Assembly (NCBI RefSeq): GCF_003609605.1
Contig: NZ_MCHY01000007.1
Span: 180,825-244,824 of the forward strand
Length of the DNA: 64,000 nt
Source: Ammoniphilus oxalaticus
GTDB taxonomy: Bacteria; Bacillota; Bacilli; Aneurinibacillales; RAOX-1
Reading direction: 5' to 3'
The translations under genes were made by a program, and so were the position numbers. Below the pieces are notes generated by a model. It saw only the letters and a list, made by a program, of their open reading frames with translations, had not been told where the DNA came from and searched no databases. Within the stretch, counting starts at the first letter, position 1; each line of letters opens with the position of its first letter. This document shows positions 9,400 to 17,310 of the stretch, in pieces.

Positions 9400-9480
9400 A
9401 TTCACTCCTCTTTCCATCCATCTATTCATTGTACCAAACAATGTAATAGGAGGATAGAGATGAATATGCGATTCATTGTC

Positions 9481-9702
9481 TTAAAACCCGGGTAAGTCAG
9501 CTAAATTTTGTCCTTGTTCATATTGTCCATATTCATCGATCAACCAGGTCCCATCCGCTTTTAAAGAAGTTATCGAATTTATTTGATCATTTTCCACCAA
9601 GGCGATCGCCTCTGAAAGTGTGATGACGGTATCGCGATCTGTCAAAAAATGCGTGATGTTCCCTTCTGCGTCTTTACGAACAGCAACGAGTTTATAGTTC
9701 AT
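9481..9702 (-). CDS. DUF3892 family protein
   Basis: A 73-residue soluble protein with the layout of DUF3892: N-terminal YKLVAVRKDAEGNITHF, then TLSEAIALVENDQINSITSL, followed by a short tail. Members are small beta-rich proteins of unknown role, common in Bacillales. GGAGG lies 7 nt before the ATG at 9702. It stands alone between nfo and the que operon, with no obvious functional link to either. Confidence 0.75.
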   Translation of the reverse strand: MNYKLVAVRKDAEGNITHFLTDRDTVITLSEAIALVENDQINSITSLKADGTWLIDEYGQYEQGQNLADLPGF

Positions 9703-9792
9703 GACCCATCCTCCTTTGTAGGATTATGCCCCCGCTCGTATGTGATTAATCATTGTGCCCAGTGGCAGAAAAGAGAAATTTAACAAAAAAAA

Positions 9793-9825
9793 AGCAGGCG
9801 ACAAAGTTACTGTTTGTCGCCTGCT
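9793..9825 (-). terminator. Terminator of the queDEC operon
   Basis: Perfect 13-bp stem AGCAGGCGACAAA with its complement, then T9 on the minus strand, just after the queC stop at 9835. Confidence 0.93.
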
Positions 9826-9834
9826 CATAAACTT

Positions 9835-10506
9835 TTATACATAAGGGATTGGATCGACCAAGCCAGCTTCCGCGAAACCTTTCAGACGCAATTCGCAACT
9901 ATCGCATGTTCCGCACGCCTTGTCCCCGCCGCGATAACAAGAAGTTGTTAGCTCATACGGAACCGCTAACTCCATTCCTAAGCGAATGGTATCTTCTTTA
10001 GACAAATGACTAAGCGGAGCTTCAATTTGTAACATGCCTTGCTCGGCTCCCAGCTTCGTCGCCAACCGAATCGTCTCGGACATCGAAGCGATAAACTCGG
10101 GGCGACAATCGGGATAACCGCTATAATCAACTGAACTAACCCCAATAAAAATCTTCTCAGCTCCAACCGTTTCCGCATAAGCAGTAGCTAACGATAAGAA
10201 AATGAGATTGCGAGCGGGCACATATGTAACAGGCACCTCATCATCACCCGCGTAATCTGGCACCTCGATCGAAGGATCGGTCAAGGCGCTTCCGCCAAGC
10301 TGATTCAAGAAATCAAGTTTGACGACCCTGTGTTCTGCGACTTGATAATGCTGCGCAATCCGTTTCGCATGTACAATTTCATGCTGGTGCTTCTGCCCAT
10401 AGTCAAACGTAAGTGGATAGAGCTCATACCCTACTTGTTGAGCAACACCCATACATGTCGCGCTGTCTAGGCCACCGCTTAAAATGATCACTGCTTTTTT
10501 TTTCAT
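9835..10506 (-). CDS. queC: 7-cyano-7-deazaguanine synthase
   Basis: Converts 7-carboxy-7-deazaguanine to preQ0 using ATP and ammonia, on the way to queuosine in tRNA. The PP-loop motif SGGLDSAT lies at residues 9-16. The C-terminal zinc site has four cysteines in SCYRGGDKACGTCDSC. Length 223 is standard (B. subtilis about 219). It is the last gene of queD-queE-queC; queE ends 5 bp upstream. A queF reductase gene is not in this operon and must be elsewhere. Expected control is by the candidate preQ1 riboswitch before queD. Confidence 0.97.
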   Translation of the reverse strand: MKKKAVIILSGGLDSATCMGVAQQVGYELYPLTFDYGQKHQHEIVHAKRIAQHYQVAEHRVVKLDFLNQLGGSALTDPSIEVPDYAGDDEVPVTYVPARNLIFLSLATAYAETVGAEKIFIGVSSVDYSGYPDCRPEFIASMSETIRLATKLGAEQGMLQIEAPLSHLSKEDTIRLGMELAVPYELTTSCYRGGDKACGTCDSCELRLKGFAEAGLVDPIPYV

Positions 10507-10511
10507 TTCAA

Positions 10512-11213
10512 TCAGACTCCTTTTTGCTCAGGATGCCAAATGTATTTGTGTGTTTGCAAGCTTAATTTTGCTCGTTTATAAGGAGACGCCAAAATCATTT
10601 CAACTAACGCGGCTGGGGCAAGCTGTTCCCAAACGGGACTAAATAATAACTGTCCCTGTTCGTAATAACTCTCAATAACCTCGACAGCTTCTTTAAATTC
10701 TCGCTCGTCACCGATTACAAATTTAATTTCGTCTTGGCCTGATAACAAAGGGAAATTTTCCCAAACCATTGCTTCCTTTTCACCGCTTGAGCGTAGTTTT
10801 ACATCCATAATGAACCGAACTTTTTCTCTAACGTCGGTGTTGGTTGCGCGTAACGCGCAAAAAGGGGTCAGATCGATCGCCCCGTTTGTTTCAATATGAA
10901 TTTCTTCAATGACGGGTTGCTCCGCTAACGCTTGAATTAATGCCGCTGATTTATCCCCGTGCATCAGTGGCTCTCCCCCTGTTAGACAGATGGAAGGATT
11001 CTCAAGTTGAACAACTTGTTCAACAATTTCTTCAATCGTCGCGTAAAATTCGGGCTGATGCGGGGCGTAACTGTACGTTGTATCACACCATTTGCAACGC
11101 AAGTTACAGTTGTACAAACGAACAAATGTGGTGGGGAAACCGGCTTTTAACCCCTCCCCCTCAACCGTTTGAAATATCTCTACCATCGGTAACACGCGGG
11201 ACTGCTTGGTCAT
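10512..11213 (-). CDS. queE: 7-carboxy-7-deazaguanine synthase (radical SAM)
   Basis: Radical SAM enzyme that rearranges 6-carboxytetrahydropterin to 7-carboxy-7-deazaguanine. The iron-sulfur motif CNLRCKWC (CX3CX2C) lies near residue 33 and is preceded by EIFQTVEGEG. The SAM-binding CLTGGEPLMH follows near 80. The start is taken as ATG 11213, which overlaps the queD stop by one base (TAATG), implying translational coupling; an earlier ATG at 11228 lies inside queD. At 233 residues it is close to B. subtilis QueE. The C-terminus ends LSLQTHKYIWHPEQKGV, with the conserved SLQTHKYI. Confidence 0.97.
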   Translation of the reverse strand: MTKQSRVLPMVEIFQTVEGEGLKAGFPTTFVRLYNCNLRCKWCDTTYSYAPHQPEFYATIEEIVEQVVQLENPSICLTGGEPLMHGDKSAALIQALAEQPVIEEIHIETNGAIDLTPFCALRATNTDVREKVRFIMDVKLRSSGEKEAMVWENFPLLSGQDEIKFVIGDEREFKEAVEVIESYYEQGQLLFSPVWEQLAPAALVEMILASPYKRAKLSLQTHKYIWHPEQKGV

Positions 11214-11680
11214 TATTCTTCCATCCATTCCCGCTTTAAGTAAGCGCGACTCGTCGGTGTTTCATACAAGGTCAGTTCTTCAAGCCGCAGTTCGGGAATA
11301 TTTAGCTTTGTTATTTCGTCCTGCAGTTGTTCCCAAATCCAGACGATCATATTTTCAGCAGTCGTATTCATCGGCGGCAACACATCATTTAAGTAGCGAT
11401 GGTCTAAATGAGCGTCAATTCGCTCTTTAAAAATCCGTTTAATTTCGGCAAAATCGACTACAATCCCAATTTCGTCGACTCGTCCGCTAAGATGAATCAC
11501 GAGACGATATGTGTGACCATGTAAGCTTTTACACTTGCCCTCGTAGGCGTGCAGATGGTGGGCGGCATCAAATGTAAACTCCCGGATCACTCCTACCCGC
11601 TTTCGATGATACCGAAGTTGGTCTAATTGAATGTCTTCGCCCAATGTTTGTAGCGTTGTTGGAATTTGATAAGGTTTCAT
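11213..11680 (-). CDS. queD: 6-carboxy-5,6,7,8-tetrahydropterin synthase
   Basis: PTPS-family enzyme making 6-carboxytetrahydropterin from dihydroneopterin triphosphate, the first committed step to queuosine. Zinc ligands are visible as His pairs in FDAAHHL and SLHGHTY; the catalytic Cys is in EGKCKSLHGH. VVDFAEIKR and the DHRYLND and PTAEN-like (NTTAENMIVW) segments are characteristic. The N-terminal 32 residues before REFTFDAAHH form a short extension relative to many members (155 versus about 140-149). AAGGAGGG precedes the ATG at 11680. Upstream are a promoter, a candidate preQ1 riboswitch and a terminator. Confidence 0.96.
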   Translation of the reverse strand: MKPYQIPTTLQTLGEDIQLDQLRYHRKRVGVIREFTFDAAHHLHAYEGKCKSLHGHTYRLVIHLSGRVDEIGIVVDFAEIKRIFKERIDAHLDHRYLNDVLPPMNTTAENMIVWIWEQLQDEITKLNIPELRLEELTLYETPTSRAYLKREWMEE

Positions 11681-11710
11681 CTTTATGCCCTCCTTGGAGA
11701 AAAAATAATA

Positions 11711-11736
11711 AACTCCCAGAACGAACGTCGGGAGTT
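11711..11736 (-). terminator. Conditional terminator of the que leader
   Basis: Minus-strand stem AACTCCC/GGGAGTT followed by TATTATTTTTT, ahead of queD. A GGGAG segment in the aptamer tail could pair with its CTCCC arm, giving a plausible antiterminator. Confidence 0.8.
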
Positions 11737-11756
11737 AGGGCTCAGTATAATTTTCT

Positions 11757-11800
11757 CTCCCTAGTTTTTTTGTTTGAGTGGCGGGAATTTCGAACACTCA
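11757..11800 (-). ncRNA. Candidate preQ1 riboswitch (type I-like)
   Basis: On the minus strand a 5-bp stem GAGTG/CACTC begins close to the predicted transcript start. TTC follows the first strand, as in preQ1-I. The second strand is followed by an A-rich tail ending AAAAAAACTAGGGA, matching the diagnostic AAAAAACTA tail; GGGA could pair with TCCC in the loop as the pseudoknot. A terminator follows, then queD-queE-queC. Placement and motif agree with the pathway, but the loop differs from the consensus that I remember. Confidence 0.7.
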
Positions 11801-11807
11801 TTTTAGC

Positions 11808-11836
11808 AGTATAGCAGCTAGCGGACTTTCTGTCTA
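11808..11836 (-). promoter_or_regulatory. Promoter of the queDEC operon
   Basis: Minus-strand TAGACA (11831-11836) and TATACT (11808-11813), spacing 17 bp, placing the transcript start just before the candidate aptamer. Confidence 0.75.
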
Positions 11837-11872
11837 TCGAAAGCCTATTCATCAGCGAGTTAATCCATCTTG

Positions 11873-12976
11873 TTACCTGTGATACTTTCGTCGAAAGTCA
11901 ATCATGAATTGGCTGAATGCCTGGCATGCTTCATAAGAAACGGCATTATACGTGGATACACGAACACCACCGGCTAGACGGTGACCCGCGATGCCGATAA
12001 ACCCTGCTTGCTCAGCTTCTAAGAGGAAGGTTTTTTGAGTTTGCTCATACTCAATATTAAAAGTTATATTCATCTGGGAACGACTGTTCGGCTCAGCCCT
12101 CCCCTGGAAAAATCCCTCACTTTGATCGATCGCATCATAAATGAGCGCTGTTTTCTGCTCGTTTCGCTTCGCCATTTCATGCGCGCCACCTTGATCTTTA
12201 ACCCATTGCAGCACTTCACCTAGCATATAGACTGCAAAAGTCGGCGGTGTGTTAAAGAGTGAATTGTGTTCGGCATATGTACGATAACTGAGCATGGACG
12301 GAATGTTCGAATTCGCCTGTTGAAGTAAATCTTTTCGAATGATCACGACGGTTACCCCGGATGGACCTAAGTTTTTCTGGGCCCCCGCATAAATCAGACC
12401 AAACTGGCTGATATCCAGCGGTTGTGATAAAATATCACTTGACATATCCGCAATTAATGGGACGTTTCCAGTTTGCGGGAACTCCTTCCACTGTGTCCCA
12501 TAGATCGTGTTATTCGATGTTATATGTAAATATTCATCGGAAGCGCGATAATTTAGCTGATCGGGCGCAGGCACTCTGCTGTAGCTCCCTTTTCGGGCGC
12601 ATGAAGCGTAATTGACATCGCCTAGTAATTGAGCCTCTACGTAAGCTCGTTCAGCCCATTGCCCAGTCAAAGCGTAAGATGCGGTCTTGCCCGGCTGTAA
12701 AAAATTCATAGGAATCATGGTAAATTGTAAGCTCGCTCCCCCTTGAATAAACAGCGTTTCGTAATCGTCGGGAATTGCCAACAGCTCTTTTAACAACGCT
12801 TTTGCGTTTTCTAGAATCGATTCAAACGGCGCGCTGCGGTGGCTCATTTCGATTACTGACATCCCCATACCTTTGAAATTCACGAATTCCTCCTGAACTT
12901 TTTGCAGGACAGGAAGCGGTAACGTTGACGGCCCCGCGTTAAAGTTGTAAACGCGACCCTGAGATTGTTGTTGCAT
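11873..12976 (-). CDS. serC: Phosphoserine aminotransferase
   Basis: PLP enzyme converting 3-phosphohydroxypyruvate and glutamate to phosphoserine in serine synthesis; it can also serve pyridoxine synthesis. 367 residues, the usual length. The N-terminal YNFNAGPSTLPLPVL and MGMSVIEMSHRS are family signatures. FIQGGASLQF binds the cofactor phosphate, and the PLP lysine lies in YAGAQKNLGPSG near 200. The C-terminus has HRLAGGVRVSTYNAVS. GGAGAG precedes the ATG. No serA lies next to it. The adjacent que leader at 11808-11836 gives the next gene its own promoter, so the two are not one operon. Confidence 0.97.
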   Translation of the reverse strand: MQQQSQGRVYNFNAGPSTLPLPVLQKVQEEFVNFKGMGMSVIEMSHRSAPFESILENAKALLKELLAIPDDYETLFIQGGASLQFTMIPMNFLQPGKTASYALTGQWAERAYVEAQLLGDVNYASCARKGSYSRVPAPDQLNYRASDEYLHITSNNTIYGTQWKEFPQTGNVPLIADMSSDILSQPLDISQFGLIYAGAQKNLGPSGVTVVIIRKDLLQQANSNIPSMLSYRTYAEHNSLFNTPPTFAVYMLGEVLQWVKDQGGAHEMAKRNEQKTALIYDAIDQSEGFFQGRAEPNSRSQMNITFNIEYEQTQKTFLLEAEQAGFIGIAGHRLAGGVRVSTYNAVSYEACQAFSQFMIDFRRKYHR

Positions 12977-13344
12977 CGCGCTCTCTCCTTCCTATTTATC
13001 TACTCATCTGAACAACAACGGTTATCTTTCATCTTACCATTGAAGGTCAATCAATAAAAGTTTTAACAGCGCGCAGACATCTCCGTTGAATAAAAGAAGT
13101 TAGAATAACAAGCTTGTCAAACTCTATTCAAAAACATGAGCTTTTAAAGGGAAAAGTTCGAATAAAACTCAAAATTAGGCTTGATTTAGCGCTCCAAAAC
13201 GGTGTCGAATCGTGTATAATCTAACTGAATTCAGTTAGCCTTCGGTGAATATTGTAAAACTTTAATTACAGGAACGCTTGGAATGTCTGAAGTATTTTAC
13301 GCTAAGACACAATATAGATATTACAAAATGTGAAGGAGCGAACT
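12977..13344 (+). promoter_or_regulatory. Control region of the acyl-CoA ligase gene
   Basis: This 368-bp gap holds no gene that I can support. Its main feature is a TATAAT at 13215-13220, immediately followed by an 18-bp perfect palindrome at 13221-13238. A 125-nt leader follows before the ligase gene. The rest is AT-rich with no strong hairpin. Confidence 0.55.
13221..13238. promoter_or_regulatory. 18-bp palindromic operator candidate
   Basis: CTAACTGAATTCAGTTAG is perfectly palindromic and abuts the -10 hexamer TATAAT at 13215-13220. A dimeric repressor bound here would cover the transcription start. The length and symmetry fit TetR-type fatty-acid or branched-chain regulators, but the sequence is not a FadR box that I know. 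Confidence 0.6.
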
Positions 13345-14982
13345 ATGGCTGGATTGATTCGCACGACCATTGGAGAATTACTGGACCAAACGGCGCAACG
13401 CTATCCTGATCATGAGGCCGTGGTCTATATGGAACGGGACCTCCGTTATTCTTATCGCGCATTTCAAGCGATATGCAATCAAGTAGCAAAGGGATTCCTA
13501 AGCATAGGCATTGAAAAAGGCGATCCAATTGCAATTTGGGCGACGAATGTCCCTGAATGGGTCATTACTCAATTTGCCTCAGCAAAAATCGGGGCAACAC
13601 TCGTTACCGTAAATACAAACTATCGCGCGGATGAACTAGAGTACCTACTAAAGCATTCGGAAGCAAAGACACTGGTCTTAATCGACGGCTTAGTTGGGGA
13701 TAATTATATAGAAATTTTGTATGGAATTTGTCCAGAATTACACTCGAGCGCACCGGGGCATTTAGCGGCGAAGCGGTTACCTCATTTAAAAAATGTCATC
13801 TATATCGGAGAGCAATACACGCCCGGTATGTTTAATTGGAATGACATCGTCCCGAAGGGTGAACTGATCTCCGATCAACAACTTGCGTATCGACAGGCGT
13901 CGCTTGATCCGCTCGATGTCATTAACATGCAATATACATCGGGAACGACAGGCTTTCCTAAAGGCGTGATGCTGACTCATTACAGCATTATCAATAACGC
14001 GATTAAAGTTGCGGATTGTCAGAAAATTACGCCCGATGATCGAATTTGTATCCCCGTTCCTTTCTTTCATTGCTTCGGGTGTGTGATGGGCGCGCTTGCT
14101 TGTGTTGCGACTGGGGCCACGATGGTGCCGCTCATTTCTTTTCGTCCACAGCGTGTGTTAGAAGCTGTTCAAACAGAAAAGTGCACAGCGTTATATGGCG
14201 TGCCGACAATGTTTATTGCCGAACTGAATCACCCGCGATTCCGTGAGTATGATTTGTCTAGCTTACGAACAGGTATTATGGCGGGTTCGCCTTGCCCCAT
14301 TGAAGTGATGCGCAGAGTAGTCAATGATATGGGGATTCGAGATATTACGATCGCTTATGGATTAACCGAGGCCTCCCCCGTCGTTACGCAAACCCGAATT
14401 GAAGACAGTATTGAGCGCAGAGTTTCGACGGTGGGACGAGCCCATGAACATGTTGAGATCAAAATCATTGATCCGGATACGGACGAAACACTGCCACCTG
14501 GAGAGCAGGGCGAACTGTGCACGAGAGGTTATCATGTCATGGCTGGATATTATAATATGTCTGAACAAACCGCTGCAGCGGTCGACCATGAGGGGTGGTT
14601 ACGCACAGGAGATCTAGCAACTATGGATGAAGCGGGCTATATAAAAATTACAGGCCGTTTAAAGGATATGATAATTCGTGGCGGCGAAAATATTTATCCG
14701 AGAGAAATTGAAGAATTCCTTCATTCTCATCCAAAGGTTTTGGACGCGCAAGTAACAGGAGTGCCTGATGCGCGATACGGTGAACAAGTTGCCGCTTTTA
14801 TTAAACTGAAAGAAAATGAAACGCTAACTGCGGATGAGATTAAAAGATATTGCCGTGGTAAAATCGCAAACTATAAAATTCCGCAGTACGTTACCTTCGT
14901 TACCGAATATCCGATGACCGCTTCCGGCAAAGTTCAAAAGTTCAAATTAAAGTTGCCGATCCCGCAGGGGTTAGGTTTATAA
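13345..14982 (+). CDS. AMP-forming acyl-CoA synthetase (YngI-like)
   Basis: Activates a carboxylic acid to its CoA thioester through an acyl-adenylate. The ATP-binding P-loop YTSGTTGFPKG lies near residue 195. Other ANL-family motifs are YGLTEASPV near 340, GWLRTGDLA near 420, GRLKDMIIRGGENIYP near 440 and the catalytic lysine in TASGKVQKFK near 532. The 545 residues and overall sequence resemble B. subtilis YngI, which sits in a branched-chain acyl degradation cluster; the true substrate is not fixed by sequence. The start is ATG 13345 with GAAGGAG 6 nt upstream. A strong terminator follows, so the gene is monocistronic. A palindrome at the promoter suggests repression. Confidence 0.9.
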   Translation: MAGLIRTTIGELLDQTAQRYPDHEAVVYMERDLRYSYRAFQAICNQVAKGFLSIGIEKGDPIAIWATNVPEWVITQFASAKIGATLVTVNTNYRADELEYLLKHSEAKTLVLIDGLVGDNYIEILYGICPELHSSAPGHLAAKRLPHLKNVIYIGEQYTPGMFNWNDIVPKGELISDQQLAYRQASLDPLDVINMQYTSGTTGFPKGVMLTHYSIINNAIKVADCQKITPDDRICIPVPFFHCFGCVMGALACVATGATMVPLISFRPQRVLEAVQTEKCTALYGVPTMFIAELNHPRFREYDLSSLRTGIMAGSPCPIEVMRRVVNDMGIRDITIAYGLTEASPVVTQTRIEDSIERRVSTVGRAHEHVEIKIIDPDTDETLPPGEQGELCTRGYHVMAGYYNMSEQTAAAVDHEGWLRTGDLATMDEAGYIKITGRLKDMIIRGGENIYPREIEEFLHSHPKVLDAQVTGVPDARYGEQVAAFIKLKENETLTADEIKRYCRGKIANYKIPQYVTFVTEYPMTASGKVQKFKLKLPIPQGLGL

Positions 14983-14988
14983 TACGTT

Positions 14989-15022
14989 AAAAAGGTCCTG
15001 ATGAAATAATCAGGACCTTTTT
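14989..15022 (+). terminator. Terminator of the acyl-CoA ligase gene
   Basis: Perfect 14-bp stem AAAAAGGTCCTGAT with its complement, loop GAAATA, ending in TTTTT. Confidence 0.93.
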
Positions 15023-15153
15023 AACTTGGGATCTATTATGAAGTTGTCCTAATGCCATTGATCAGAACCGTTGCAACCTAAAATTGGCCGCGAAACGGTC
15101 CTAATCCGATATCCGACACCACGCTTGCATCAAGATCACTCTTTCACTGAAAC

Positions 15154-16506
15154 TTAGCCAATGATCATTCTTTCTTTTGGATAATGATAGCCTAATCTTT
15201 TATCCCTTTTTAATAAAATTAGAAACGGGATTACCCCAACCCGACCGACAAACATTAAGAAAATCAGAATCGATTGACCTAAATGACTTAATTCAGATGT
15301 AATCCCCATCGAAATGCCCGTTGTTCCAAATGCAGAACAAACCTCAAATAGTAAAGGTAATAACGGAAAAGGTTCAAACACCAGTAAGCTGATCGTAGCT
15401 GTTGAAACGAGACTTACACCAACGAAAAAGACAACAAAAGCTTTCCGAATATCCTCCTGATGCAGTTCTCTTCTAAACACAAACACTTCGGAACGCCCAC
15501 GCATAAAAGCCACTACTGTCAGGATTAGCACGATAAACGTGGTTGTGCGTATTCCACCGCCGACACTGCTCGGCGAAGCGCCAATAAACATCAAGATGCT
15601 TAAAAGGAACAAAGTTGGTTCACTAAAGCCATTAATATCTACTGTGGATACGCCACAGCTTCGGGCGGTAACGGAGTGGAATAATGAGTGAACGATTGCC
15701 GCATGCCACGGTTCACCCGCCAAAAAAGCATTCTTTTCAAATAAGAAAAATAAAACAGCGCCAACAACGGTTAATCCAAAAAAGGTGGATGTTGTTAATT
15801 TTGTATAGAGCGAAAAACGAAATCGCCCCTCCCGATGTCGTTGTCCAAGGTAAGCCCGAACCTCCATTAATACTGGAAAACCTACCGCGCCTAAAATAAT
15901 TAAAGTCATATGAACCGTTTGTACGAAATAATCAGTTGAAAAACGGTAGAGCGAATCCCCAAAAATATCAAAACCAGAGTTTGTAAAGGCGCTCACAGAA
16001 GAGAAGAAGCCGTAGAAGAAAGCCTCCTGCCATGTCGTTAAATACCCTTGAAATAAAAAATAACCGCCTAAAATAACCGTCCCCGTCGCTTCAATCATGA
16101 TCGTCATAATGAGCACCGCTTGAATCAGTGAAACGAGCCCAGATAACGTCGGTCGATTCTGGTCGATGGCGATCCACTGTCGCCCAGATAATCCAACACG
16201 CCTACCGAGTAAAATCCATAAAAAAGTCCCGATTGACATGATCCCAATTCCCCCGATTTGAAATATCAGGGCGAGCATTAATCGTCCGAACGAATTAAAG
16301 GTGTCCGCTGTATTAACGACGGTTAGCCCTGTCACGCTTATCGCGCTGACTGCGGTAAAAAGGGCGTCCATAAACGTTAATTGGGCGTCTGGTTTATGTA
16401 AATAAGGAATCGATAACACACCCGTTGAAATAACAACAGAGGTGAAATAAAAAAGAACAATGATTTGTACGGCGCTAAATCTTCTTCTCTTTTTAAACGG
16501 TAACAA
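15154..16506 (-). CDS. Ktr-type potassium channel subunit (KtrB/KtrD-like)
   Basis: Membrane subunit of a Na+-linked K+ uptake system of the TrkH/KtrB superfamily. The 450 residues carry four membrane-pore-membrane repeats. The selectivity-filter glycines are visible in SVTGLTV (about 60), FTNSGFD (about 175), ARSCGVST (about 285) and FGTTGISMG (about 395). The length equals B. subtilis KtrB/KtrD. TTG at 16506 has GGGAG about 9 nt upstream and is the best start. The cytosolic gating partner (KtrA/KtrC, RCK domain) is not next to it, as with ktrD/ktrC in B. subtilis. Which paralog this is cannot be decided here. Confidence 0.93.
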   Translation of the reverse strand: MLPFKKRRRFSAVQIIVLFYFTSVVISTGVLSIPYLHKPDAQLTFMDALFTAVSAISVTGLTVVNTADTFNSFGRLMLALIFQIGGIGIMSIGTFLWILLGRRVGLSGRQWIAIDQNRPTLSGLVSLIQAVLIMTIMIEATGTVILGGYFLFQGYLTTWQEAFFYGFFSSVSAFTNSGFDIFGDSLYRFSTDYFVQTVHMTLIILGAVGFPVLMEVRAYLGQRHREGRFRFSLYTKLTTSTFFGLTVVGAVLFFLFEKNAFLAGEPWHAAIVHSLFHSVTARSCGVSTVDINGFSEPTLFLLSILMFIGASPSSVGGGIRTTTFIVLILTVVAFMRGRSEVFVFRRELHQEDIRKAFVVFFVGVSLVSTATISLLVFEPFPLLPLLFEVCSAFGTTGISMGITSELSHLGQSILIFLMFVGRVGVIPFLILLKRDKRLGYHYPKERMIIG

Positions 16507-16724
16507 TGTTTTTTTCTCCCTTTATTAGATCGCATACCAAGTCTTAGTATACATTAGTTGTAATCAATCATACTAGCTCTATTCACCATTCCTAACAGAA
16601 AATCATCTATCATGAAACCCAATTTTTCTTTTTTAAAAGCGTAGTTTAGTATTCGAAGTTCGCCGTTAAATAGGTATAATAGATTAATAATACATCGATC
16701 ATTTTTCAAAGGAGAACGACGAAA

Positions 16725-16994
16725 ATGAATAAGCGACACGAGGAGATCGAACGGGAAGAATTTCTGCGCGTCAAACGGCGCTTCCCCCAGGCGCGGCTTA
16801 AAGCGGACTATAACCGTGAAATTATTGACATCGGCGTTGAAATCCCTACACAAGAAGGAGTCTGGATTTTACTGAAAGGAGAACAAACGAACGATTGCTA
16901 TGAGCTCATTTCCCCCGGTTTCGCCTGGTTTGAACGACTTGAAACGCTTGATGATGTCGCTCGGACGCTCTACTCTTGTCGAGAATCGTCATGA
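16725..16994 (+). CDS. Hypothetical 89-aa protein
   Basis: Unrecognised soluble protein. An AAAGGAG site lies 9 nt before the ATG and a TATAAT stands at 16675-16680. It starts with a charged helix (MNKRHEEIEREEFLRVKRRF) and continues with a probable beta region (EIIDIGVEIPTQEGVWILLK, CYELISPGFAWFERL). No signal peptide or metal motif is visible. It is followed 95 bp later by a Spo0E-type gene on the same strand, so the two could be co-transcribed. Coding is supported by the ribosome site and amino-acid composition; the role is unknown. Confidence 0.7.
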   Translation: MNKRHEEIEREEFLRVKRRFPQARLKADYNREIIDIGVEIPTQEGVWILLKGEQTNDCYELISPGFAWFERLETLDDVARTLYSCRESS

Positions 16995-17089
16995 ATTGAC
17001 GAGCGAAATCAATCGAAATTTATCACAATATCCATTACTATAGACTAGTATGCTTTATCGTTATCTAGGTATAGGAAGAAGGCGTTAAT

Positions 17090-17260
17090 GTGATCATAGA
17101 TGTTAAGTTGGAAAAAGAAATTGAAAAACTCAAGGGAGAACTGAGGAAGCTCGCTATTATTCACAAATACAATTTTCAACATCCCGAGGTTGTTGCGCTT
17201 AGCCAACAACTGGACAAGCTAATCACATATGTTATGAGAAAAGGAAACGAGTCTTATTAA
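17090..17260 (+). CDS. Spo0E-like aspartyl-phosphate phosphatase
   Basis: A 56-residue member of the Spo0E family, which dephosphorylates Spo0A~P and so delays sporulation. The family pattern is clear: a first amphipathic helix EKEIEKLKGELRKLAI, a turn with HPEVVALSQQLDKLI, where SQQLD is the SQELD-type signature whose Asp is needed for activity, and a short tail. It is the length of B. subtilis Spo0E-family peptides such as YnzD. The start is GTG 17090, with GGAAGAAGG upstream. It overlaps no other gene and lies before a hairpin at the ecsB end. Its presence fits a spore former. Confidence 0.88.
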   Translation: MIIDVKLEKEIEKLKGELRKLAIIHKYNFQHPEVVALSQQLDKLITYVMRKGNESY

Positions 17261-17277
17261 CATAACATTCTGAAACG

Positions 17278-17310
17278 AAAAATCACCATCCCTAATGAAA
17301 TGGTGATTTC
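17278..17310 (-). terminator. Terminator of the ecsAB operon
   Basis: Inverted repeat AAATCACCAT/ATGGTGATTT overlaps the ecsB stop. On the minus strand it is followed by TTTTCGTTT. Confidence 0.75.
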
